Assembly (NCBI GenBank): GCA_019636655.1 | Contig: JAHBXB010000002.1 | Location: 1-64,000 of the forward strand | Reading direction: 5' to 3' | Length of the DNA stretch: 64,000 nucleotides | Source of the DNA: Phycisphaeraceae bacterium | GTDB lineage: Bacteria; Planctomycetota; Phycisphaerae; Phycisphaerales; UBA1924 | Shown: positions 1 to 10,394 of the stretch, piece after piece | How positions within the stretch are numbered: position 1 is the first letter of the stretch | Layout: each line of letters starts with the position of its first letter | The notes under the pieces: generated by a model | What the model was told of the DNA's origin: nothing | Seen by the model: the letters and a program-made list of their open reading frames with translations, nothing else | Databases searched by the model: none | Program-made: the position numbers and the translations under genes

Positions 1-26
1 CACGACAAGCACAGCCAAACCACCCT

Positions 27-49
27 CCCCCCCCCCCCCCCCCCCCCCC
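27..49. repeat. Homopolymer C tract (23 bases)
   Basis: An uninterrupted run of 23 C residues lies in the non-coding stretch just upstream of the predicted riboswitch. Tracts this long are prone to slippage and to miscalled length, so the count should be treated as approximate. It lies about 25 bp before the riboswitch and could affect the spacing of a promoter, but I cannot identify the promoter hexamers. Confidence 0.9.
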
Positions 50-72
50 GCCTACCCTCCCCCTGATCCGTG

Positions 73-213
73 CTGGGGAGTAGCCTCCCGCACCGCCGCC
101 CTTTCCACCGGGCGGTCGCCAGGCGGGCCGGGCCGGTCGTCAACACGGGGCAACCCCCTCGGGGTGCCCCCGGCCGCCCGTTGCGTTCGTTCCGGAACGC
201 AAAGCGCAAGACC
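73..213 (+). promoter_or_regulatory. Probable yybP-ykoY family (Mn2+) riboswitch
   Basis: The leader of the TerC-like gene carries the landmarks of this family in the right order. A 5' GGGGAGTAGC box sits at 75-84. A GTCAACAC segment at about 139-146 corresponds to the first conserved internal loop. GC-rich paired elements follow, then a small hairpin GCGTTC/GAACGC at 183-200, and a closing GCAAGACC box lies at 205-212. In known members the two internal loops form a Mn2+ site, and TerC/Alx/MntP-type genes are typical targets. Here the element ends about 70 bp before the TerC start. The assignment rests on primary-sequence landmarks, because I could not run a covariance model. Confidence 0.75.
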
Positions 214-282
214 AACACAAGCCCGCTCCGCCCGCGCGAAGCGGCCCGGGCTTGGTTGTCCTCGCGAGCCGGAACCCCCCGA

Positions 283-1371
283 ATGCCCCCCACGCCGCTC
301 TTCCCCGCCTTCCTCACCCTCCTCTCCGCGCCCCCGGCAGGCCACCCCGGCATCGCCCTGCTGTACGCCGGCTTCATCGCTCTCATCATTGTCTTCCTCG
401 CCCTCGACCTGGGCGTCTTCCACCGCCGCGCCCACGTCGTCTCGCTCCGCGAAGCCGCCACCTGGTCCGTCGTCTGGGCCACCTGCGCGCTCTCCTTCAC
501 CCTCTTCATCTACTTCGCCTACAACGGCCACTGGCTCGGCCTCGGCCTCGACGTCCCAATCGTCGGACGACCCGGCGAGTTCACCACCGTCTCCGGCGCC
601 ACCGCCGCCGGCCAGTACCTCGCCGGCTACATCGTCGAGTGGTCCCTCTCCGTCGACAACCTCTTCGTCATCGCCGTCATCTTCTCCTACTTCCGCGTCC
701 CCCCGATGTACCAGCACCGCGTCCTCTTCTGGGGGATCCTCGGCGCCCTGGTCATGCGCGGCGGAATGATCGCCCTCGGCGCCGCCCTCATCCAGCGCTA
801 CGCCTGGACCACCTATCTCTTCGGCGGGTTCCTCATCTTCACCGCCATCAAGATGGCCCTCAGCCGCGCCGAGGACACCGACCTCAACAAGAGCCTCTTC
901 GTCCGCATCGTCCGCGCCCTCTTCCCGATCTCCACCCGGCACGACGGCCAGCACTTCTTCACCCGCATCCCCCGCCCCGGTCACGCCGACGCCACGCGCC
1001 TCGCCGCCACCCCGCTCTTCCTCGCCCTCATCGTCGTCGAGTTCACCGACCTGGTCTTCGCGGTAGACTCCGTTCCGGCCATCTTCGCCATCACCGGCGA
1101 CCCCTTCCTCGTCCTCACCTCCAACGTCTTCGCCATCCTCGGCCTCCGCTCCCTCTTCTTCCTCCTCGCCGACATGCTCCGCAGGTTCCACTACCTCAAG
1201 CCCGCCCTCGTCCTCATCCTCCTCTTCGTGGGCGTCAAGATGCTCCTCGTTCACACCCAACTCAAGATCAACACCGGCGTTTCGCTCCTCGTCGTCGTCG
1301 GCCTGCTCGGCGCGGGGGTCGCCGCCTCCTTCCTCCTTCCCCCCTCCGCCGCCGCCTCCAAGCAGCCATGA
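283..1371 (+). CDS. TerC/Alx family integral membrane protein, probable metal (Mn2+) exporter
   Basis: The protein has 362 aa with about eight hydrophobic segments. It shows the two acidic TerC signatures, EWSLSVDNLFVIAVIFSY in the first half and VEFTDLVFAVDSVPAIFAIT in the second, followed by SNVFAILGLRSLFFLLADML. In the family these Asp/Glu residues lie in transmembrane helices. Alx/TerC proteins are implicated in Mn2+ homeostasis and tellurium resistance, and the upstream yybP-ykoY-type leader supports a Mn2+ role here. I start at ATG 283 because earlier in-frame starts would lie inside the riboswitch. The stop overlaps an ATG of the next frame (ATGA at 1368-1371), which suggests coupling or cotranscription with the following gene. 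Confidence 0.88.
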   Translation: MPPTPLFPAFLTLLSAPPAGHPGIALLYAGFIALIIVFLALDLGVFHRRAHVVSLREAATWSVVWATCALSFTLFIYFAYNGHWLGLGLDVPIVGRPGEFTTVSGATAAGQYLAGYIVEWSLSVDNLFVIAVIFSYFRVPPMYQHRVLFWGILGALVMRGGMIALGAALIQRYAWTTYLFGGFLIFTAIKMALSRAEDTDLNKSLFVRIVRALFPISTRHDGQHFFTRIPRPGHADATRLAATPLFLALIVVEFTDLVFAVDSVPAIFAITGDPFLVLTSNVFAILGLRSLFFLLADMLRRFHYLKPALVLILLFVGVKMLLVHTQLKINTGVSLLVVVGLLGAGVAASFLLPPSAAASKQP

Positions 1372-1409
1372 CCCAGCCTCACACTCATCCCGCCCGAAAG
1401 GACCCGGCC

Positions 1410-1859
1410 ATGCCCTACACCAGCCCCATCCGCTACGAAGTCTCCCGGATGCACGCCGCCGCGCTCTACTGCTCCGACGGCCGCCTCGGTGAGCACTTCG
1501 ACGACTTCCTCCAGAACGGCCTCTCCCTCCCCCGCTACGACCGCCTCTGCCTCCCCGGCGGCCCCGCATGCCTCGCCGGGCACCCGCAGGCCAACCTCGA
1601 GGAGCAGGGCGTCGTCGACGAACTCCACTTCCTCGTCGAGGTCCACAAGCTCAAGCGCATCGTCCTCATCGCCCACCAGGGCTGCGCTTTCTACGCCACC
1701 CGCCTCGAACTCAAGGAGCCCCGCCTCGAACTCGTCCAGCGCGCCGACCTCGTCCGCGCCGCCGCCTTCGTCCACCGCGTCACCGGCCTCAACCACATCG
1801 AGGCCCACTTCGCCCGCCTCACCGACGGCAAGATGATCTTCGAATCCGTGCCCGTCTGA
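1410..1859 (+). CDS. Beta-carbonic-anhydrase-like protein
   Basis: The protein has 149 aa. It contains CSDGR near the N-terminus and HQGC later, which match the CxDxR and HxxC zinc-ligand and Asp/Arg-dyad motifs of the beta-carbonic anhydrase fold. It is shorter than classical enzymes of about 200 aa, so hydratase activity is not assured and another zinc-dependent function is possible. The start chosen is ATG 1410, preceded by GAAAGGA at about 10 bases. An in-frame ATG at 1368 overlaps the stop of the TerC gene and is the alternative. The gene sits between TerC and a DUF4199 protein on the same strand, probably in one transcript. Confidence 0.6.
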   Translation: MPYTSPIRYEVSRMHAAALYCSDGRLGEHFDDFLQNGLSLPRYDRLCLPGGPACLAGHPQANLEEQGVVDELHFLVEVHKLKRIVLIAHQGCAFYATRLELKEPRLELVQRADLVRAAAFVHRVTGLNHIEAHFARLTDGKMIFESVPV

Positions 1860-1901
1860 TCCTCCGCGCGCCGCCCGCCCGCTCCTCTCCCCGAGGCCGC
1901 C

Positions 1902-2411
1902 ATGACACGACTCATCATCACCTGGGGCCTCATCATCGGCCTCGCCAACCTCCTCTGGCTCTACCTCTCCTACTACCTCGGACTCCACACCAGCGGCGTG
2001 GTGCTCTTCCAGATCGTCCCCATCGTCTGGCTCGTCATCACCACCGCCGGCATGATCGCCGCCCTCCGCAGCATCCGCCGCGCCCAACCCGACCTGACCT
2101 ACTCCCGCGGCCTCCTTGCCGGCCTCCTCATCTCGCTCATCACCGCCGCCATCGCCGTCCTCATGCAGGTCGGCTACTACACGCTGATCCACCCGAAGTG
2201 GCCCGAGTACATGGTCGAGCAGACCCGCCGTCACTTCGCCGACCTCGGCAAGTCCCAGGCGGAGATCGACCAGGCCGTCGAGACCGCGCGGAGCACCTTC
2301 ACGCTCCCTGTTTACGCCGCGCAGTCCGCCATCAGCGCGCTCGTGGTGGGCGCCCTCATCACCGCCATCGCCATGGTCTTCCTGCGCGCCCGCCGCACCA
2401 CGGCCCCCTGA
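1902..2411 (+). CDS. DUF4199-like membrane protein
   Basis: The protein has 169 aa. Two hydrophobic segments lie in the first 50 residues, one at about 75-97 and one near the C-terminus. A charged central stretch (KWPEYMVEQTRRHFADLGKS and on) lies between the third and fourth. Helix arrangement and length match DUF4199 proteins, whose function is unknown. It is the last of three closely spaced + strand genes starting with TerC. It converges on the antiporter gene, with only 13 bp between the stops. Confidence 0.6.
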   Translation: MTRLIITWGLIIGLANLLWLYLSYYLGLHTSGVVLFQIVPIVWLVITTAGMIAALRSIRRAQPDLTYSRGLLAGLLISLITAAIAVLMQVGYYTLIHPKWPEYMVEQTRRHFADLGKSQAEIDQAVETARSTFTLPVYAAQSAISALVVGALITAIAMVFLRARRTTAP

Positions 2412-2424
2412 ACCCACGCCAGCC

Positions 2425-3408
2425 TTACCCCGCCCTCGATACCACCACCGCCGACACCGCGAGGAACACCGCGTAACTCCCCAGCAGCAGCGCCCCCTCC
2501 CACCGCGAGATCGTCTTTCCGTGCGTCCGGCTGATCGGCACCAGCGCCACCGCCAGCACCGCCATGTACGCCAGCGGCATCTTCAGCGACACATCCACCG
2601 TCGGCGGCGCGATCAGCCCCACAAGCCCGAACACCGCCCCCGCGTTGAACAGGCACGACCCGATCGCGTTCCCCATCGCCAAATCCGTCTGACCCTTCCG
2701 CACCGCCATCACCCCCGTCACCATCTCCGGCAGCGTCGTCCCCACCGACACGATCGTCACCCCCACGATCGCCGCCGGCACCCCCAGCGCGATCGCGATC
2801 CCGGCCGCCCCATCGCTCGCCAGCGAACCGCCCCCCGCCAAGAGCGCCAGCCCGCCCACGAAGCACGTGCCGATCATGATCCAGCTCATCGGCCCCTTCG
2901 CCATCATCGGGTCCTCGCCGACCGATTTCTCCTTCGCCCTCCCCCCGGCGCCGCGGGCCGCCATCATCGCCGACATCACCGTCCACACGCTGTACCCGCC
3001 GAACACCCCCAGCATCACCCCCACCTCCCACTTCGAGAACCCCCACGTCAGCCCCAGCGCCGCCATGAACACCAGGATCGCCGCGTTCAGCCACACCTCC
3101 ACGCGCACCAGCCGCTCTTGCACCACCAGCGGCTTCACCAGCGCGCACACCCCAAGCACCAGCGCCATGTTGCAGAGGTTCGCCCCCACCACGTTCCCCA
3201 GCGCCAGGTTCCCCCGCCCCTTCCCCGCCGAAATCAGGTTCAGCGCCAACTCCGGCGCGCTCGTCCCCCACGCCACCAGCGTCAGCCCAACCACCAGCGG
3301 CGACACATCCAGCCGCCGCGCGGCGTCCACCGCCGCGGCGACCAACAGCCGCCCACCCACCAGCAGCAGCACCAGCCCGCCGCAAAACTGAAGCACGTGC
3401 GCAATCAC
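2425..3408 (-). CDS. Ca2+/Na+ antiporter, CaCA family (YrbG-like)
   Basis: The protein has 327 aa with ten or so hydrophobic segments and the two inverted alpha repeats of the cation/Ca2+ exchanger superfamily. Alpha-1 reads GTSAPELALNLISAGKG then ALGNVVGANLCN. Alpha-2 reads SVGTTLPEMVTGVMAVRKGQ then AMGNAIGSCLFN. The conserved Glu and Asn residues line the ion path in family structures. The protein probably extrudes Ca2+ across the inner membrane in exchange for Na+ or H+. The predicted start is GTG at 3408; a second in-frame GTG 12 bp downstream is an alternative. It lies alone on this strand next to the methyltransferase gene, 58 bp away. Confidence 0.9.
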   Translation of the reverse strand: MIAHVLQFCGGLVLLLVGGRLLVAAAVDAARRLDVSPLVVGLTLVAWGTSAPELALNLISAGKGRGNLALGNVVGANLCNMALVLGVCALVKPLVVQERLVRVEVWLNAAILVFMAALGLTWGFSKWEVGVMLGVFGGYSVWTVMSAMMAARGAGGRAKEKSVGEDPMMAKGPMSWIMIGTCFVGGLALLAGGGSLASDGAAGIAIALGVPAAIVGVTIVSVGTTLPEMVTGVMAVRKGQTDLAMGNAIGSCLFNAGAVFGLVGLIAPPTVDVSLKMPLAYMAVLAVALVPISRTHGKTISRWEGALLLGSYAVFLAVSAVVVSRAG

Positions 3409-3466
3409 GCTCGCAGCATACCTGCAACGCCACGCCGAAGAGCCGCTTCAAGGACCGCCCCGCGGC

Positions 3467-4219
3467 TCAGAACGGCACGAAGTGATCCCACGCCCGCCGC
3501 ACCGCCCGCTCGGGCGTCCGAAGCACCGCAAACCGCTTCGCCGCCGGCGTCTCCACCCCCTCCCGCCGCACCCCCAGGTTCCGCTCGAAGTACGACACCG
3601 CCAGCGCGATCCCCGGCATCCACACGTCATCAACCACGATCACCCCGCCCGGCCGCACCATCCGGCACATGTAGTAGGTGTCGATGAAGGCGTTCTCGAA
3701 GTGGTGCCCGCCGTCGATGAACGCGAAGTCAAACGGAGCCTCACGCCCGCTCTCCACCGCCCCCGCCAACCCCGGCAGCGCCAGCAGGGAATCCTCGCGG
3801 ATCACCGCGAGCCGATCGGCGACCCCCGCTCGCTCCGCCGACAGCACCCCCGAGTCACCCCACTGATCCAACTGGAACGGATCGACCGCCACGTGCCGCC
3901 ACCCCCGCTCCTCCCCCTCAACGCTGAGCATCGCCTCGATGATGAACAGCGCCGAGAGCCCCATCGCGCACCCCACTTCGATCGTCCTCGCCGGCCCCCC
4001 CTCGCGCCCCCCACCGCCGCTCAGCTCGCGCACCGCCAGGTCTCGCAGGCACTCCCCCGCACCCTCAGTCAGGCCCGACGGATACACATCAACCGTCCCC
4101 CCGGACGCCGTCGGAGCCTTGCCTGATTCATAAAGAGCCTTTCGATGTGCACGCAACGCAGCGATCCGGCTGGATCCCCGATGCGGTGCCGCGGCCGGCA
4201 TGGAAGTGCTGTGTGCCAT
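3467..4219 (-). CDS. Class I SAM-dependent methyltransferase
   Basis: The protein has 250 aa. Motif I reads TIEVGCAMGLSALFI. An acidic strand with FDFAFIDGGHHFENAF and then MVRPGGVIVVDD gives the later strands of the Rossmann fold. The FIDGGHH layout resembles O-methyltransferases of the Methyltransf_24 type, but the substrate cannot be read from the sequence. I start at ATG 4219; a longer in-frame extension to 4336 has Arg-rich, non-conserved content. The gene diverges from the metallophosphoesterase gene, with 177 bp between starts. Confidence 0.75.
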   Translation of the reverse strand: MAHSTSMPAAAPHRGSSRIAALRAHRKALYESGKAPTASGGTVDVYPSGLTEGAGECLRDLAVRELSGGGGREGGPARTIEVGCAMGLSALFIIEAMLSVEGEERGWRHVAVDPFQLDQWGDSGVLSAERAGVADRLAVIREDSLLALPGLAGAVESGREAPFDFAFIDGGHHFENAFIDTYYMCRMVRPGGVIVVDDVWMPGIALAVSYFERNLGVRREGVETPAAKRFAVLRTPERAVRRAWDHFVPF

Positions 4220-4396
4220 CGTGGTACGAACCTCTGTTCGTGATCTCCGGGGTCGGTGGTATCGGCGTCCGGTCGATCGCCGCGTGAGAATGTCGCCGCC
4301 ACAGCGTCTCCCCCTATCACCGCAAAATCGCCGCAAAACTCAGCACATACCCGCAAGTTACATTGGACGCCGCCCCCGCTCCGGTACACTGCCCTC

Positions 4397-5620
4397 ATGA
4401 ACCGCCGCGACTTCCTCCGCGCCGCCTCCCTCACCGCCCTCGCCGCGGGCTACTCGCTCGACCCCGCCGAGGCCGCCGCCGCGCTCATCGATGATCCCCC
4501 GGCGCCAACCCCGGCTCCCGCCGCCCCCTACCCGCCCCCGTTCGACAGCCACCCCGTCCTCCAGAGCCCCGCCCCCGACGGCATGACCGTCTTCATCTGC
4601 GTCAACACCATCTCCACCGCCTGGGTGGAGTTCGGCGAGACCCCCTCCCTCGGCCAGGTCACCCACAGCGCCCTCCACGGCCTCCGCTCCCTCTCCGGCC
4701 GCGTCCACCGCATCCGCCTCACGAACCTCAAGCCCGGCACCCGCTACCACTACCGCGTCGTCATCTGCCCCATCTCCTTCCGCAGCGCGTACAGGATCCG
4801 CCGCGGCGAGCCCGTCGCCTCCTCCACCTTCTCCTTCACCACCCTCGACGCCGGCCGCGGCCCCAAGGCCACGTTCTCCGTCATCAACGACACCCACGAA
4901 AACCCCGAGACCCTCGCCGCCGCCACCTCCTTCCTGAACGCCGCCCCCGCCGACCTCACGTTCTGGAACGGCGACATCTTCAACGACGTCCGCTCCGATC
5001 CGCAGATCGTCGAGCAGATTATGCGCCCCCCGCCCAACCTCCCCTACGCCGCGACCTCCCCCCTCTGCTTCGTCAGCGGCAACCACGACGTCCGCGGCAT
5101 CCACGCCCGCTCCCTCGATGCCTTCATCGATGTCCCCGGTGGCAAGCGCCACTACCTCCTCCGCCAGGGCCCCGTCGCCTTCATCGTCCTCGACACCGGC
5201 GAGGACAAGGACGACAACCACCCCGGCTACGCCGGCCTCGGCGAGTTCAGCGCCTACCGCGAATCACAGCGGCTCTGGCTCGACGGCACGCTCAAGGACC
5301 CCCTCTTCCGCAGCGCGCCATTCAAGGTCGCCATCCTCCACATCCCCCTCCACGGCAAGGCCAGCAACGCTGACTGCCGCAACAAGTGGCACGCCCCTCT
5401 CGCCGCCGCGGGCATCGACCTCGCCATCAACGGCCACGTCCACGAGTTCGCGTACCACCCCCCCGACCGCGACCGCCCCTACGCCCAACTCGTCGGCGGC
5501 GGCCCCGCGCCCCCCACCGCCACCGTCATCCGCGCCGCGGCCGACCGCCGCCAACTTCTCGTCACCGTTCTCGACCTCTCCGGCAAGGAGATCGGCTCGT
5601 TCCCCTTCCGGCGCACCTGA
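4397..5620 (+). CDS. Tat-exported calcineurin-like metallophosphoesterase
   Basis: The protein has 407 aa. The N-terminus NRRDFLRAASLTALAAGYS is a twin-arginine signal, so it is probably exported folded. Residues of about 50-150 resemble the fibronectin-like N-domain of purple acid phosphatases. The catalytic domain follows with the metallophosphoesterase motifs in order: NDTH, NGDIFND, SGNHD, LHIPLH and NGHVHEF. These supply the Asp, Asn and His ligands of a dinuclear metal site. The likely role is periplasmic or surface phosphoester hydrolysis; the substrate is unknown. ATG 4397 is chosen because the Tat motif follows at once. Confidence 0.85.
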   Translation: MNRRDFLRAASLTALAAGYSLDPAEAAAALIDDPPAPTPAPAAPYPPPFDSHPVLQSPAPDGMTVFICVNTISTAWVEFGETPSLGQVTHSALHGLRSLSGRVHRIRLTNLKPGTRYHYRVVICPISFRSAYRIRRGEPVASSTFSFTTLDAGRGPKATFSVINDTHENPETLAAATSFLNAAPADLTFWNGDIFNDVRSDPQIVEQIMRPPPNLPYAATSPLCFVSGNHDVRGIHARSLDAFIDVPGGKRHYLLRQGPVAFIVLDTGEDKDDNHPGYAGLGEFSAYRESQRLWLDGTLKDPLFRSAPFKVAILHIPLHGKASNADCRNKWHAPLAAAGIDLAINGHVHEFAYHPPDRDRPYAQLVGGGPAPPTATVIRAAADRRQLLVTVLDLSGKEIGSFPFRRT

Positions 5621-5634
5621 CCCCCAAACCCCGT

Positions 5635-5997
5635 TCATGCCTCGACGATCACCTCGAACCCGCCGTACATCATGCGCTTTACATCAAAAGGTGTGTTCTT
5701 CGGGTTGCACAACGCCGTCAGGCGCGGGTCCTTCATCAAATCCGCGTTGACGCGGTCCCGATGCGCCCGGGACTTGTACACGATCCACGAGAACACCACC
5801 GTCTCCCCCTTCTTCGTCTTCAGCACCTTCGGAAACGGCGCCCCCAGCTTCACCGCCAGGTCCTCGCCCACGCACTCGCGGTATTCCAGCGCCCCGTGCT
5901 CTTTCCACAACTTCGAGGCCTTCTTCGCCAGCGTCTTGTACGCAGCCATGTTCTTGGTCGCAACCGGGATGACGAACCCATCGACATAACGCGCCAT
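5635..5997 (-). CDS. DUF1428 family protein (YbaA-like)
   Basis: The protein has 120 aa. It starts MARYVDGFVIPV and contains YRECVGEDL, KGETVVFSWIVYKSRAHRD and the terminal RMMYGGFEVIVE, a pattern I recognise from DUF1428, small cytoplasmic proteins with a dimeric alpha+beta barrel-like fold. The function is not established. GGAGAG lies about 5 bases before ATG 5997. It lies 43 bp downstream of tRNA-Ala on the same strand, so the tRNA and this mRNA may share a transcript. Confidence 0.8.
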   Translation of the reverse strand: MARYVDGFVIPVATKNMAAYKTLAKKASKLWKEHGALEYRECVGEDLAVKLGAPFPKVLKTKKGETVVFSWIVYKSRAHRDRVNADLMKDPRLTALCNPKNTPFDVKRMMYGGFEVIVEA

Positions 5998-6040
5998 GTG
6001 GTCTCTCCAGAGGGGGCACCTGATGCTCAGACGACGACAA

Positions 6041-6113
6041 TGGAGCGGAGGAGACTCGAACTCCCAACTTCCAGCTTGCAAAGCTGGCACTCTACCAATT
6101 GAGTTACCGCCCC
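6041..6113 (-). tRNA. tRNA-Ala (anticodon TGC)
   Basis: The 73 nt fold as a cloverleaf. The acceptor stem GGGGCGG pairs with CCGCTCC with one G-U pair. The anticodon arm is CCAGC-TTTGCAA-GCTGG with anticodon TGC. The T-arm contains GTTCGAGTC and the discriminator is A. No CCA is encoded at the 3' end. The gene lies between the DUF1428 gene downstream and a divergently oriented secreted-protein gene. Confidence 0.95.
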
Positions 6114-6145
6114 GCCGCGGCGGAACGTCCCGCCGAGCGTGGTCC

Positions 6146-6997
6146 ATTCTCAGTGCGCCACCTTCCACGGTCAAGCGAGCCCGGTTCCATCACATCCTGC
6201 TGCCCCTGCTCCTTGCCTCGTGCCTTTTTCTCACAGCCGCCCTCCCTGCGGCGTCTCCGCAGCCTCCGACCGCACGCGATGCCCGTACCTTCAGGCCTTC
6301 TCTCCACGGTTTCCGCTTCGTCAACAGTTTCACCGGCTCGCCCCTCCCCTTCGACGCCCCCGCCCTCGCCGGCCGCCTCAACCTCCCCTCCACGTTCGGC
6401 CTCTGCGGCGGCATGTCCGCGGCCGCTGCCGACTACTTCCTCGCCGCGAGGCCGATCCCCTCCCAATTCTCCGTCCCCGCCCGCGGCTCCGCGCTCTACG
6501 CGTTCATCTACGCCCGCCAGACCGATTCGCTCGGCGCCGCCTTCTCGCAGGCCTCCAGGTTCGCCCGGTGGATGACCCTCCCCGATTCCGGCCCGGCGGG
6601 CGTCGCGCGCCTCACCGGCGACCAGTGGCCGTCCATCCGGGCCAGCCTCGACGAGGGACGCCCCACGTCCCTTGGCCTCGTGCTCGTCGGCCCCAACCGC
6701 CCCGGCGCCCTCTGGCAGAACCACCAGGTTCTCGCGTACGCCTATACCACCCGTCCGGACGCGCAGGTCGATGTCCACATCTACGACCCCAACTTCCCGT
6801 CCACCGACGACGCCGTCCTCCGCCTCACCCTCCGCGCCCGCATCGCCGACGGCCCAATCCGCGCCTTCGGCATCGCGATCCCCGATCCCTATCTCGCGGT
6901 CCACGTCGAACGAATCGTCCCTCGCCGATCCCGTACCCCTGTCCGCGGCGTCTTCCTGATGCCCTACTCCCCCAAGCCGCCCCCGGAGGGCCTGTGA
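6146..6997 (+). CDS. Secreted papain-like cysteine peptidase-like protein (start uncertain)
   Basis: About 280 aa. A basic n-region (KRARFHH) and hydrophobic core ending LTAALPAAS form a signal peptide. The mature part has GLCGGMSAAAADYF, later NHQVLAYAY and YDPNFP, giving a Cys-His-Asn order that fits a papain-like or C39-like fold, although I cannot name the family. There is no in-frame ATG, GTG or TTG between the tRNA and the signal peptide. Candidate starts are ATT 6146, ACG 6167 or CTG 6197/6200, so the coordinate is provisional. The promoter would have to lie over or inside the divergent tRNA-Ala gene. The function is inferred only from the triad-like residues. Confidence 0.65.
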   Translation: MLSAPPSTVKRARFHHILLPLLLASCLFLTAALPAASPQPPTARDARTFRPSLHGFRFVNSFTGSPLPFDAPALAGRLNLPSTFGLCGGMSAAAADYFLAARPIPSQFSVPARGSALYAFIYARQTDSLGAAFSQASRFARWMTLPDSGPAGVARLTGDQWPSIRASLDEGRPTSLGLVLVGPNRPGALWQNHQVLAYAYTTRPDAQVDVHIYDPNFPSTDDAVLRLTLRARIADGPIRAFGIAIPDPYLAVHVERIVPRRSRTPVRGVFLMPYSPKPPPEGL

Positions 6998-7114
6998 CGA
7001 GCGCCGCCGATAACCATCCCGCGCCCGGCACCGGCGCCCCGCCCGGTTCAGCGCGGTGCGGACGTGGTCGATACCACGACCGGCGCCACCCCGGCGCTCC
7101 GGGGAGCGCCTCTG

Positions 7115-9394
<2,280 letters not shown>

Positions 9395-9558
9395 CGACGG
9401 GCGCGGCTGGATAACGGCGGCGTGCCCGGCCGGGGCGGCACAGGCGTCACGGCTTGCCGCGGCCGCCGCGATTCCCCGGCTTGCCCGGACAAGACGGTGC
9501 GACGGCCGACCGATAGCCGGGGAGTCGAACAACCGCACACTCGATCGGGAGCCGGTCA

Positions 9559-9810
9559 ATGTCAACCTCCAAGCATGCGTTTGATCAGGTGAAGTCGATC
9601 CTCGGGAAGTTGGACCGGTCGATCGACGCCGCGAGGGCGCGGCGGCTGGAGCCGGCGGCACCGGCGGTGCAGCCGACGATCGGAGAGGCGAAGCGGGAGA
9701 ACGGGCTGGCGGGCGGCCCCGAGATCCCGGTTGCTCGTGCGATTCGGAGCGACACCCCCCAGATGCTGGCGACCCCATTGCCCCCCAGGACACAGCCGAG
9801 ACTCGCGTGA
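9559..9810 (+). CDS. Small hypothetical protein
   Basis: 83 aa, beginning MSTSKHAFDQVKSILGKLDR and then rich in Ala, Arg and Pro, without a membrane segment or a domain I recognise. The first 30 residues could form an amphipathic helix. Its stop overlaps a GTG (GTGA at 9807-9810) from which the STAS frame could begin, which is the main support that it is translated. No good ribosome site precedes ATG 9559. It may be a small partner of the STAS protein, but this is conjecture. Confidence 0.35.
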   Translation: MSTSKHAFDQVKSILGKLDRSIDAARARRLEPAAPAVQPTIGEAKRENGLAGGPEIPVARAIRSDTPQMLATPLPPRTQPRLA

Positions 9811-9905
9811 GCCCCATTCAAAGAACGACCCGCCGCGTCGGGCGCGTGGTCCGCGGCGGACGGCCTCAGGCTCCTGAACCACCTCCTGAACGGTCAACGC
9901 GAATC

Positions 9906-10394
9906 ATGTTCCGGCAAATCCTCAAGCGGCTTGGGCCATTGGGTGATGCGACGCCGAGTACGGCGGGCGCCCAGGCGAATCTACCCCTTGCCGAGCGACA
10001 GGCCACGGGGGTCGGCGGGCCGGCGCGTGCGAGCGGCGGCAAGTTGTTCACCTTCGATCTGCTGGGTCCGACGGCGGTGGTCACGATCATGGAACGGCAC
10101 CTGACGGCGCCGGCCGTGGCGGAGTTGCTGCACGACCTGCGGGACCTGCTGGCGCACCACCCCGGGGTGCACAACCTGGTGCTGGACCTGCAGAACGTCG
10201 ACTACCTCGACTCGGCGTGCCTGAACATGCTGATCACGCTGCTGCAGGCGGTGAAGGCGGCGGGCGGGCGGATCGCCATCGCGAGCGCGCAGCGGTCGAT
10301 CGAGGTGCTGTTCAAGTTGACGAGGCTGGACAAGGTGTTCCCGATCCAGCGCGACGTGCTGCACGCAATCCACCTGGTTGAGCAGGCGGCGTAG
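9906..10394 (+). CDS. STAS-domain protein, anti-sigma-factor-antagonist type
   Basis: 162 aa from ATG 9906. The C-terminal 110 residues match the STAS fold: FDLLGPTAVVTIMERHL, then VHNLVLDLQNVDYLDSACLNML, then ARLDKVFPI-like helix sequence TRLDKVFPI. In SpoIIAA-type proteins the residue in the DSxxL loop is the phosphorylated Ser; here the loop reads YLDSACLNM, with Ser in that place. It probably acts in partner switching with an anti-sigma kinase, or as a signalling module tied to the upstream hybrid kinase; no anti-sigma gene is adjacent. GTG 9807, overlapping the preceding stop, is an alternative start adding 33 residues. Confidence 0.78.
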   Translation: MFRQILKRLGPLGDATPSTAGAQANLPLAERQATGVGGPARASGGKLFTFDLLGPTAVVTIMERHLTAPAVAELLHDLRDLLAHHPGVHNLVLDLQNVDYLDSACLNMLITLLQAVKAAGGRIAIASAQRSIEVLFKLTRLDKVFPIQRDVLHAIHLVEQAA

